Assembly (NCBI RefSeq): GCF_900103665.1
Contig: NZ_FNGY01000003.1
Coordinates: 868,001 to 932,000 of the forward strand
Origin: Pedobacter steynii
GTDB lineage: Bacteria; Bacteroidota; Bacteroidia; Sphingobacteriales; Sphingobacteriaceae
DNA length: 64,000 nt
Direction: 5' to 3'
Shown: positions 17,530 to 25,837 of the stretch, piece after piece
Position numbering within the stretch: the stretch's first letter is position 1
Layout of the letters: each line of letters opens with the position of its first letter
Notes under the pieces: generated by a model
Told to the model about the DNA's origin: nothing
The model's input: only the letters and a program-made list of their open reading frames with translations
The model's database searches: none
Program-made: the position numbers and the translations under genes

Positions 17530-18999
17530 ATGAAATTATTAAAATATACCATACTATTATTTGGAACATGCAGTTTACTACTGGTTAGTTCCTGCAAAAA
17601 ATTTCTTGATGTTGAGCCGGTAGACAGACTCGGCTCCAATTCCTTCTGGAAAACAAAACAAGATGTAGAATCTGCTGTTGCAGATTGTTACGGACTGATC
17701 TATGACCGCCTTACCGTCGGTCCTTATCACAACCTGAATGGCGACATCAGGGCAGGAGAATTTATTTGCCCCGGCTTCCCTGTATTCCCCACTGTAGCCA
17801 AAAACGACTTGTCCAACTCCAGTCAGGTTGCACTTCCCGCGAGGTATAAAGGTGATTTACTCGCAGACTGGTATCCCTTCTACCAGGCCATTGCGGCCTG
17901 TAACATTGCCCTGGACCGCTTAGATGACCTGACCTTTTTAGACGATACTGAAAAGGCAAGATACAAGGCTGAAGTGAAATTTATCCGGGCCTTTACCTAT
18001 TTCTATATTTCGCGTATTTATGGAGATGTACCTCTTTATACCAAGGCTTATGATGGCAGTGCAAAGAGCCGAACCAATTTCATCGACGTACTTAGATTTT
18101 GCATCCAGGAGCTGGAAGAAACAAAAGAGGCCTTGCCATGGCAATATACAGACCCGACAAACTGGGGAGTAAGAGCTTCCCGGGCCTCCTCAGAAACACT
18201 GATCGCAAACTGCTATATGTGGATTGCAGGTTTCGATAAAGCAAATCAGCAAGTGTATTGGCAAAAAGCTGCTGATGCTGCCTTAAATGTAAAAAATTCA
18301 GGTTTCTTTCAATTGTTACCCATTGAAGATTTCAAAAAGATCTTTAAAGGCAAAACCCGGGAAAGCATTTTCGAGTTCTCCGTAAACAAGAACTATGGCT
18401 CAGAAACAAAATATGTATCATTAGGTCAATGGACCACCCATTCGCCAATCGTTAATTACGGTGCCAACAGTGATGGTTATTACCTGGCTTCCTATGTACA
18501 GAAATTATATCCGCCTACTGCCCCCGATAAAAGAAGGGACGTTTGGTTCTACCTGCCTTACATCAACAATACCACTCAGATGTTCCTGAAATATTCTAAT
18601 GTCACCGATGTAAACAACTATCTCTTTGATGACAACATGATTATTTTCCGTTATTCCGGGGTTTTGCTGTTAGGTGCTGAAGCATTGGCCAATCTGGGTA
18701 GAAACGGAGAAGCAGTTCCTTTACTAAATATGGTTAGAAACCGCGCAGGGGCAACAGAATATAGCCCATCAGAAGGCAATCTTGTGGATGCTGTCTTTAT
18801 GGAAGAACAGAAAGAACTGATCGGTGAAGGGGTCAGGTGGTATGACCTGGTCCGAACAGGGCGGGTAATGGATATCAGCCAATGTGTAGACTTTTTAACT
18901 CCTGAACAATTCAATCAAGGCGCCTGGACCTGGCCAATAAACCCAAAAGCCAGGGTAAACAACCCTAACATTGTCCTGAACCAATATTGGGTAAAGTAG
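17530..18999 (+). CDS. SusD/RagB family nutrient-binding lipoprotein
   Basis: The lipobox ends at Cys22 (SLLLVSSC), followed by KKFLDVEPVDRLGSNSFW. The helical core has AEVKFIRAFTYFYISRIYGDVPLY. The C-terminus has FMEEQKELIGEGVRWYDLVRTGR and ends NIVLNQYWVK, close in form to the first SusD's end (LVQNNFWH). It pairs with the SusC directly upstream. The two SusD proteins of this locus share layout and are probably old duplicates. Whether they bind the same ligand cannot be told from sequence. Confidence 0.95.
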   Translation: MKLLKYTILLFGTCSLLLVSSCKKFLDVEPVDRLGSNSFWKTKQDVESAVADCYGLIYDRLTVGPYHNLNGDIRAGEFICPGFPVFPTVAKNDLSNSSQVALPARYKGDLLADWYPFYQAIAACNIALDRLDDLTFLDDTEKARYKAEVKFIRAFTYFYISRIYGDVPLYTKAYDGSAKSRTNFIDVLRFCIQELEETKEALPWQYTDPTNWGVRASRASSETLIANCYMWIAGFDKANQQVYWQKAADAALNVKNSGFFQLLPIEDFKKIFKGKTRESIFEFSVNKNYGSETKYVSLGQWTTHSPIVNYGANSDGYYLASYVQKLYPPTAPDKRRDVWFYLPYINNTTQMFLKYSNVTDVNNYLFDDNMIIFRYSGVLLLGAEALANLGRNGEAVPLLNMVRNRAGATEYSPSEGNLVDAVFMEEQKELIGEGVRWYDLVRTGRVMDISQCVDFLTPEQFNQGAWTWPINPKARVNNPNIVLNQYWVK

Positions 19000-19016
19000 T
19001 GCTAAAACTAAATGTT

Positions 19017-19706
19017 ATGAAAAGAAAAAATCAATGGCTGTTACTCCTTGGAGTCCTCCTCTCTGTTGCAGTGATCTCCTGTAAAAAAGAATATTTTAAT
19101 GGTGGAAGCTTACAAAACGGTGTCTTCAAAATGAGCGCTTATGAGTTCCTGAAAACGAAACCCCTCTATTTTGACACCTTGGTTACGGTGATCGATAAAT
19201 CCGGGCTAAGGGACGCATTTGAGAAAGAAGACATCACCTTTTTTGCTCCTTCAGACCGTGCGATAAAACTCAGCATGGACCTCTTAAATACGACGCGCTA
19301 TTTTGCATCAAAAGACTCCATATTTATTAAAGACATTCCACAGTCTATATGGAGAAAGTACTTATCACAATACCTGATCAAAGATAAATACCTGTTAAAG
19401 GACATCGCTAGATATGATTCGGGGCAGCCCAACGTTTATCCGGGACAATACATGACCTCTTATGACGGTTACATCATGAATCTTGGTGTACAGTTTAGCG
19501 ACTATAAAGGCACCAGGGATGTCGGTCCACGCACGGTCGTGTTCAGAAACATTGGTGATATCGGCAACCCTTTAAATTTCGGGGCTACGGTTGCAACATC
19601 AGACCTGCAAACCAACAATGGTGTCATCCATGTCATTAATGATACGCATAATTTTGGTTTTAACTCCTTCTTATTTATTACTGACGTAAATGAATATTTC
19701 AAATAG
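19017..19706 (+). CDS. Fasciclin (FAS1) domain lipoprotein
   Basis: I place the start at ATG 19017, giving MKRKNQWLLLLGVLLSVAVISC with the lipid cysteine at residue 22. An upstream in-frame start at 18987 would overlap the SusD gene and push the signal peptide inward. The 229-residue protein is one FAS1 domain: YEFLKTKPLYFDTLVTVIDK, ITFFAPSDRAIK and NNGVIHVINDTHNFGF. It lacks the ~120-residue C-terminal extension of the fasciclin protein at 12258-13265. It occupies the same position, directly after SusD, in the second half of the locus. Confidence 0.9.
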   Translation: MKRKNQWLLLLGVLLSVAVISCKKEYFNGGSLQNGVFKMSAYEFLKTKPLYFDTLVTVIDKSGLRDAFEKEDITFFAPSDRAIKLSMDLLNTTRYFASKDSIFIKDIPQSIWRKYLSQYLIKDKYLLKDIARYDSGQPNVYPGQYMTSYDGYIMNLGVQFSDYKGTRDVGPRTVVFRNIGDIGNPLNFGATVATSDLQTNNGVIHVINDTHNFGFNSFLFITDVNEYFK

Positions 19707-19751
19707 GCAACAAATTCAGACCAGCATTTCATCAATATAAAATACCGTCTT

Positions 19752-21371
19752 ATGATTTTTAATTCTAAATATAAAATAGTTCAATTGCTCTCTGCAGTCA
19801 GCCTCCTCTTTATTTGTAGCCTGACTTCCTGCAAAAAGAATGAAAGCATTGGGAAAGACCCTTATGGAGATGCCAAACCTCCGCTCGATTTAAAAGTCAA
19901 TGCATTGGCTTCAACCCCTGCTCAGGGAGATATCGCTTCGACCGTTACTTTAACCGGATCGGGATTTCTGAAATATAAAACAACGCTCAATGTATTGTTC
20001 AATGGACAGAAGGGAGAGGTACTATCGCTATCAGACACAGAAGCCAAGGTGAAAGTACCGGAATGGGCCAGCAGCGGAATGATCACCTTCATGGTTGGAG
20101 CGCAAATCTTACCGGGTCCAAAATTCCAGGTAAACGGAAATATCAAAATAGACAAGGCCTTTAACTCTTATGTAGGTGCAAATGAGGACATCAATAACAT
20201 TACAGCCCTTCCTGATGGCCGGATGCTGATCCTGGGCAACTTCACAGATTACAACAATTCAGGCATCCGTTCCGGATACAGTAAGCTGGCGATTATTTCG
20301 CCTGAAGGGATTTTAGATAAGTCCTTTAAGCCAGGCAAGGGGATACCTTCCGGCAACTTAAACAAAGCAGCACTCCTCTTAGATGGTAAAATCCTGATTG
20401 GCGGACAGTTCAACACTTACAACAATAAAAAAGGCCGGATTGGAAACATTGGAAAAATATCGCTCAGCGGTGCCATGGATTCTACTATTTATTCGTTTAT
20501 CGACAGGTCAGGCGAACCGAAAAAAGATACGGTACCTTCTTTCGCTGCGTTCTTTAGTGGCCCGGTAACGGAGATGATGGTACAACCCGATGGCAATATT
20601 ATTGTAGGCGGCGCCTTTAAATATTATATGACAAAAAGGTATTATCCAAATCAAAAAGACACCATTATTACCGATTCTGTAGTCGTAAATAACATTGCCA
20701 GAATTAAACCTGATGGTTCACTGGATAAAACATACAACTTCAACCTACCGGCAAATCAGGCTAACGATAGCTTTAATGGATATATATACGATGCCCATAT
20801 GCAAGCTGATGGAAAAACAATCGTTACAGGTGCTTTTAGTAGTTATAACGGAGAAAGTGTGAACAGAATTGCAAGGATCAATACAGATGGAACACTGGAT
20901 AAAAGCTTCAGTACAGGTTCTGGTCCGAATGACCTGATCACGTCCATACAGCCCTATGTAAATGGGCAGATGCTCATTTCCGGTAGTTTTTCCACTTTCA
21001 ATGGAAAAGCGGTTTCAAAGGTTGCCATCTTGAATCAAAATGGTGGCCTGGAAGAAAGTTTTAATACCGGAGTTGGTGCAGATGGAGTGGTGACCAAAGC
21101 CAGCCGGCTGGGCAACGGCAAAATATTGCTGACCGGTTCTTTTCAAAAATTCAATGGCATTAACAGATATGGGTTTGCTGTTGTAGAACCTACAGGTCAG
21201 TTAAGCGCGAATAACAACACCATCGGAGGGTTTATATTCACAGACAACAGGTTTAGAAATCCGGTTTTTGATGTGATTAACGTAGATAACGGAAAAGCGG
21301 CAATTCTGGTAGGAGGATTCAGCTCCCTGGATCTCCAGCAAAATAACCGGCTGGTCAAAATCACTTATTAA
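19752..21371 (+). CDS. TIG/IPT plus delta-60-repeat propeller lipoprotein (DUF5008-type)
   Basis: The signal ends at Cys27 (LFICSLTSC). Residues about 45-125 form an IPT/TIG domain (GDIASTVTLTGSGFLKYKTTLNVLFNG as two blocks, then VKVPEWASSGMITFMVG). Residues about 140-539 contain seven or so delta-60-type repeats of the pattern DGKxLxxGxFxxYNG..RIARINxDGTLDxSFxxG, for example near residues 345-400. Such repeats fold as a beta-propeller. The combination matches my memory of DUF5008 proteins. No catalytic motif is visible, so a surface glycan or protein-binding role is most likely. It is the last gene of the SusCD-fasciclin run and is followed by a strong terminator. Confidence 0.85.
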   Translation: MIFNSKYKIVQLLSAVSLLFICSLTSCKKNESIGKDPYGDAKPPLDLKVNALASTPAQGDIASTVTLTGSGFLKYKTTLNVLFNGQKGEVLSLSDTEAKVKVPEWASSGMITFMVGAQILPGPKFQVNGNIKIDKAFNSYVGANEDINNITALPDGRMLILGNFTDYNNSGIRSGYSKLAIISPEGILDKSFKPGKGIPSGNLNKAALLLDGKILIGGQFNTYNNKKGRIGNIGKISLSGAMDSTIYSFIDRSGEPKKDTVPSFAAFFSGPVTEMMVQPDGNIIVGGAFKYYMTKRYYPNQKDTIITDSVVVNNIARIKPDGSLDKTYNFNLPANQANDSFNGYIYDAHMQADGKTIVTGAFSSYNGESVNRIARINTDGTLDKSFSTGSGPNDLITSIQPYVNGQMLISGSFSTFNGKAVSKVAILNQNGGLEESFNTGVGADGVVTKASRLGNGKILLTGSFQKFNGINRYGFAVVEPTGQLSANNNTIGGFIFTDNRFRNPVFDVINVDNGKAAILVGGFSSLDLQQNNRLVKITY

Positions 21372-21394
21372 TTAGCAAGTTTTGAAAATCAACA

Positions 21395-21432
21395 AAATGA
21401 TCCTGGTTAGGGCCAGGATCATTTCGTTTTTA
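21395..21432 (+). terminator. Rho-independent terminator ending the SusCD-fasciclin operon
   Basis: AAATGATCCTGG (21395-21406) pairs perfectly with CCAGGATCATTT (21413-21424) around a 6-nt loop, followed by CGTTTTTAA. The strong 12-bp stem sits 24 bp after the last gene of the locus. The A-run before the stem would also allow it to stop minus-strand transcription from the nuclease gene. Confidence 0.85.
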
Positions 21433-21464
21433 ACACCCGCATTTTAATTTATCTGGTTATAGGA

Positions 21465-22481
<1,017 letters not shown>

Positions 22482-22562
22482 TGTCTAACTTATACAATAA
22501 AAGCAACAAAAACAAATATTAAATTAAATAATTATCATATAAATTATACTTAAATATTTAAA

Positions 22563-22856
22563 TTGAAAAATTTTAAAACTGTGTTTACCAAAGCTACCTC
22601 AATTGAATTATCTAACCTACAAATACAGATGATCTATCCCCCCACAGAGGTCTTGACACCAAAATATATTGATATCTTGATGTCAAATAAAATAGCTGCA
22701 GCGCGTATGGAAAGTTTTTTATTTCAGACACCTGAAGAACGGTACCTGACTATGATGAACAACCATCCAGAAATTTTAAATACTGTTCAGCTTTACCATA
22801 TATCTTCTTATCTTGGAATTCAGGGTCCTTCTTTAAGCCGGATCAGAAAAAGATGA
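22563..22856 (+). pseudogene. Truncated Crp/Fnr-family regulator remnant
   Basis: The C-terminal half reads RMESFLFQTPEERYLTMMN, then LYHISSYLGIQGPSLSRIRKR. This is the usual end of Bacteroidota cyclic-nucleotide-binding (Crp/Fnr) regulators, including the SYLGI..SLSRIR recognition helix. The N-terminal ~100 residues forming the cNMP-binding beta-roll are absent. An in-frame TAA lies at 22551-22553, and the only near-upstream start is TTG at 22563. The remnant could still be translated as a 97-residue DNA-binding fragment, but decay of a full gene is simpler. The alpha/beta hydrolase gene follows on the same strand. Confidence 0.7.
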
Positions 22857-22948
22857 TGCCGTGTAAACGATTTTAACCGGGGTTAATTTTTTGGCTTTGT
22901 TTCTGCTGAACTTTGGACCAATTCCTGTTAACCTAAAATTCAACAATT

Positions 22949-23644
22949 ATGAAAAAGAAAATCAACATTACTCTGGTACATGGAGCCTGGGGCGATGGTT
23001 CTCACTGGCGCAAGGTGATTCCAATTTTAACTGCGGCCGGGTATACCGTAGGTTCAGTTCAAAATCCGCTGACTTCCCTTTCCGACGACACTGAGCGAAC
23101 CCGCAGACTCGTAGAATCTTTTGATGGCCCAACGCTTCTGGTAGGACACTCTTATGGCGGAGCCGTAATTACTGAAGCTGCTGGAAAGAGTGACAAAATA
23201 GTGGGCCTCGTTTATATTGCTGCTTTTGCACCTGACGAAAATGAAAATCTGGGCATGCTATTGGGCAGGACCACTGCTCCCGCTGGTGCCGCAGCATTAC
23301 GCCCCGATCAATATGGCTTTCTATGGATTGAAAAAAGCATGTTTGCGGAAAATTTCGCACATGACCTTTCCGTAGAGGACGCTTTGGTGATGGCCCTTGC
23401 ACAAAAGCCAACTTCAGGAAAATGTTTTGAAGACAAACCGGACTATGTGGGATGGAAAAATTTACCGACCTGGTATCAGGTGTCTGAGCTCGACAGAATG
23501 ATCCCTCCCGAAACACAACATTTCTTTGCAGAAAGAATGAAAGCCGACACCATTAGCTTATCCTCAAGTCATGCTTCTATGGCTTCTCATCCAAAGGAAA
23601 TCGCTGATTTGATCATAAGAGCAGCAGAAACACTGGAAGGATAA
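22949..23644 (+). CDS. Alpha/beta hydrolase
   Basis: The 231-residue protein has the standard single-domain alpha/beta hydrolase layout. The oxyanion-hole segment is LVHGAWGDGSHW (residues 10-20). The nucleophile elbow is GHSYGG with Ser68. A C-terminal His208 lies in SSSHASM. An acidic residue in the segment before it (SELDRMIPPET) is the probable triad member. There is no signal peptide, so it is cytoplasmic. The sequence resembles the EstC/salicylate-esterase-like group found in many soil bacteria, whose substrates are mostly unknown. The truncated Crp-type gene upstream may once have been its regulator; this is a guess from position. Confidence 0.88.
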   Translation: MKKKINITLVHGAWGDGSHWRKVIPILTAAGYTVGSVQNPLTSLSDDTERTRRLVESFDGPTLLVGHSYGGAVITEAAGKSDKIVGLVYIAAFAPDENENLGMLLGRTTAPAGAAALRPDQYGFLWIEKSMFAENFAHDLSVEDALVMALAQKPTSGKCFEDKPDYVGWKNLPTWYQVSELDRMIPPETQHFFAERMKADTISLSSSHASMASHPKEIADLIIRAAETLEG

Positions 23645-23663
23645 TTTCCTTCTTGCCAAAAAA

Positions 23664-23704
23664 CAATCTGATCGGAAGCGCTATTAACGTCTGCGATCAG
23701 ATTG
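23664..23704. terminator. Inverted repeat between convergent genes (possible terminator)
   Basis: CAATCTGATCG (23664-23674) and CGATCAGATTG (23694-23704) form a perfect 11-bp stem with a 19-nt loop. It lies between the convergent hydrolase and glucoamylase-like genes. The plus strand lacks a T-run after the stem. On the minus strand the stem is followed by TTTTTTGGC, which fits termination of the glucoamylase-like gene's transcript. Confidence 0.6.
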
Positions 23705-23784
23705 ATAATGCGCTATTTATTTTAATTCTTCAGAAATGGCGTTCGTAAACCGACCAGCTCCATAGCTTTTCTCCATCCTTAGCT

Positions 23785-25119
23785 TCAGGGAATCGGCGAA
23801 AACGAATAGGCCGGAAAACTATAATCATTATAAGTACTAAAAAATGCGGTTCCACAATTTTCCGGTAAAGTCGCCAATCCAAAAAGCATAGATGAGAAGT
23901 CTATTCCCTGAACTTCATTGGCCTTCCAGGAAGGGTTACTGACACTATATCTCCATAAAATTTTATGGGAGGTGCCCGGAAGCGTGTAAACACCTTTGTT
24001 GGCATTGTACAAACTCAGTAAGTCAGCTTTTGCAGTTGGGTTAATGGGGATAAAGCCACTGATGATATGCGGAGAAACCACCTTACCTGCATTGTCATTA
24101 ATACGGTTCGCATGATAACCTGAGGGGTCGCTGCCCGCACCTAAGCCCCATTCGTAAGGAGCAATACCACTCGTTAATGTCCACCATTTTTTATCAGCCT
24201 GCATGGCATTATTCATGTATTGCATATATTGAGTATTTGCGGCATAAGGATGACATAGATAATAGCAAAACTGAGGGATAAAATCAGAAAGAAAAGAACC
24301 AGGATAATCTGTTAAAACCTCAAAACCAGAATAGGTTGATTTAGGTAAGTTTGTTGTATTCGCATAGAAATTATTCCACAAGGTTGTTGCCGGTCCCCCC
24401 ACCCCATTTTCAGATTTAAAGGCCAGATAAGCCACAATCATATATTCATTGTAAACAGCGGTATTTCCAATTCCATTGCCATTTGCATCCAGTGAAAGAT
24501 AGATTGCTCCGGTAGCGGGGTTCGCAATTGCTTTTGACCAGTTGATGGATTTATACAGGCCGTCCACGAGCGTTGCTATAGTTGTGTTTGTACTGAAATA
24601 TTTTTTACAAAATAATGCTCCCGAGACCATTATGGCTGCATCGATGGTACTATATTCGGAATTCCAGGCCTGGACTCCTGTTTCCATGTCTACAAAATGT
24701 CTCGGAAAGCCAGCTGTGTTTACATCCAGCTGAAAGCTGGCGTTCTGGCCTAGTAAAGTCTGTAAGGTAGTAATTACCTGCTGGCTCCCATTTGCAACCC
24801 AGCCCATTTTATCAGCAATGCAAAGGGATACCAGGCCTGTCCCTATGTTGGCAACCGAAGCAGGATGATAATCCGTTCCGTTAAATAGTTTTGAATCCCT
24901 GTAAATTCCTTTCGCATTCCGTTGCATTTCATATACACGGTAGGAGTTTCGGAACAGGTCTGTTAAAATGGGAGAAGTAACGGGCTTTCCATTAACGTCT
25001 TCTCCTGTGGCGGGTTCGTTCTTTTGTTTTGAACAAGATGAAGACATTGCTGCCAGGAACAATAGGGCAATAAAAGGCAATTTTGCTTTAGTTAGAAATT
25101 TTAGGTTCATAAAAATCAA
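23785..25119 (-). CDS. Glucoamylase-like (PF10091-type) lipoprotein, possible GH144-related glucanase
   Basis: The lipoprotein signal ends at Cys29 (AAMSSSC) from the first ATG; Met4 is an alternative start. The mature protein fits the (alpha/alpha)6-barrel family annotated as glucoamylase-like. It has NSEYSTIDAAIMVSGALF near residue 155, VYNEYMIVAYLAF near 240, YEWGLGAGSDPSGYHANR near 345 and VSPHIISGFIPINPTA near 370. Family members include beta-1,2-glucanases (GH144) in Bacteroidota; assignment to that activity is tentative. Lipidation suggests an envelope location. It has no SusCD partner next to it. Confidence 0.75.
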   Translation of the reverse strand: MIFMNLKFLTKAKLPFIALLFLAAMSSSCSKQKNEPATGEDVNGKPVTSPILTDLFRNSYRVYEMQRNAKGIYRDSKLFNGTDYHPASVANIGTGLVSLCIADKMGWVANGSQQVITTLQTLLGQNASFQLDVNTAGFPRHFVDMETGVQAWNSEYSTIDAAIMVSGALFCKKYFSTNTTIATLVDGLYKSINWSKAIANPATGAIYLSLDANGNGIGNTAVYNEYMIVAYLAFKSENGVGGPATTLWNNFYANTTNLPKSTYSGFEVLTDYPGSFLSDFIPQFCYYLCHPYAANTQYMQYMNNAMQADKKWWTLTSGIAPYEWGLGAGSDPSGYHANRINDNAGKVVSPHIISGFIPINPTAKADLLSLYNANKGVYTLPGTSHKILWRYSVSNPSWKANEVQGIDFSSMLFGLATLPENCGTAFFSTYNDYSFPAYSFSPIP

Positions 25120-25417
25120 CAGGTTTGGTTTAGCATAATATTAAGAAACGGAATCCGCTCCCACAATAAAAAGCACCACTACATGACTACATCATCAATG
25201 CAATACATTCCTTTTTAAAGCAGCTAAAGGTGGTGTTTAAATTACCAGAAAGAGCAATTTATAGTTTAATGAGATTTACAAAATACCCCTAAAAGGATGT
25301 GCAAAAAATGTGGAGCAGAGAGGTAATGATGTAGTCGGGGTTAAATATCAACAAAAGTTAACACATACTAAACTAATGTTTATATGAAATACCCCCTCTG
25401 TTTTTGGAGAGAAAAAA
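25120..25417. other. Intergenic region upstream of the glucoamylase-like gene
   Basis: This gene-free AT-rich 298 bp lies upstream of the minus-strand lipoprotein and downstream of the minus-strand 135-residue gene. An 11-bp inverted repeat (GACTACATCAT 25185-25195, ATGATGTAGTC 25326-25336) has arms 130 bp apart, a spacing at which chance matches are expected. I see no RNA gene or small ORF that I would support. Confidence 0.5.
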
Positions 25418-25825
25418 TCAGGAAAGCCAGTCAGGTAATTCGTACCATTTCATACTGCCGGAGATATGCCTGATCAGGAGTTCATGACTTTTGGTGAGTT
25501 TAACATCAAGAATTTCACCTTCATAATCAAATATTCCGGCAGGATTAGTTGTCAGTTTACCGGATTTATCATAAGCGTTAATAGAACATCCCTCGGTCAA
25601 TAACTCCCCTATACATCTCATGGTTTCTCTCTCAATTAGCAATAAGCGGTGATATCTGGTAAAAACAACGAGGTATTTATTATTGAGATAAAACACTAAA
25701 TATTTCAGGCTATCTTCATCCTCTTCTGAGGGATACTCCCCCTCTTCCGTCAAAATTTCAACAAGGACTTCATGAATAATAAAATAAGGCCTTCCGGAAT
25801 TGAAAAGCCTTATTTCGCTAACCAT
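25418..25825 (-). CDS. Hypothetical protein, 135 aa
   Basis: I do not recognise the family. The protein is acidic, beta-rich and lacks a signal peptide (LKYLVFYLNNKYLVVFTRYHRLLLIE, shown here as one hydrophobic beta region near residues 40-66 in abbreviated form, then a C-terminal MKWYELPDWLS). The pattern suggests a small beta-propeller-like or WD-like fragment, but that is weak. It begins 12 bp after the stop of the serine hydrolase gene on the same strand, so it is probably the second gene of a two-gene operon. Confidence 0.65.
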   Translation of the reverse strand: MVSEIRLFNSGRPYFIIHEVLVEILTEEGEYPSEEDEDSLKYLVFYLNNKYLVVFTRYHRLLLIERETMRCIGELLTEGCSINAYDKSGKLTTNPAGIFDYEGEILDVKLTKSHELLIRHISGSMKWYELPDWLS

Positions 25826-25837
25826 ATCTGATTTCGT

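Noticed and set aside
25185..25336. 11-bp inverted repeat with arms 130 bp apart, considered as an element boundary
   Set aside because: At this spacing a couple of such matches are expected by chance in 64 kb, and there is no transposase or target duplication.
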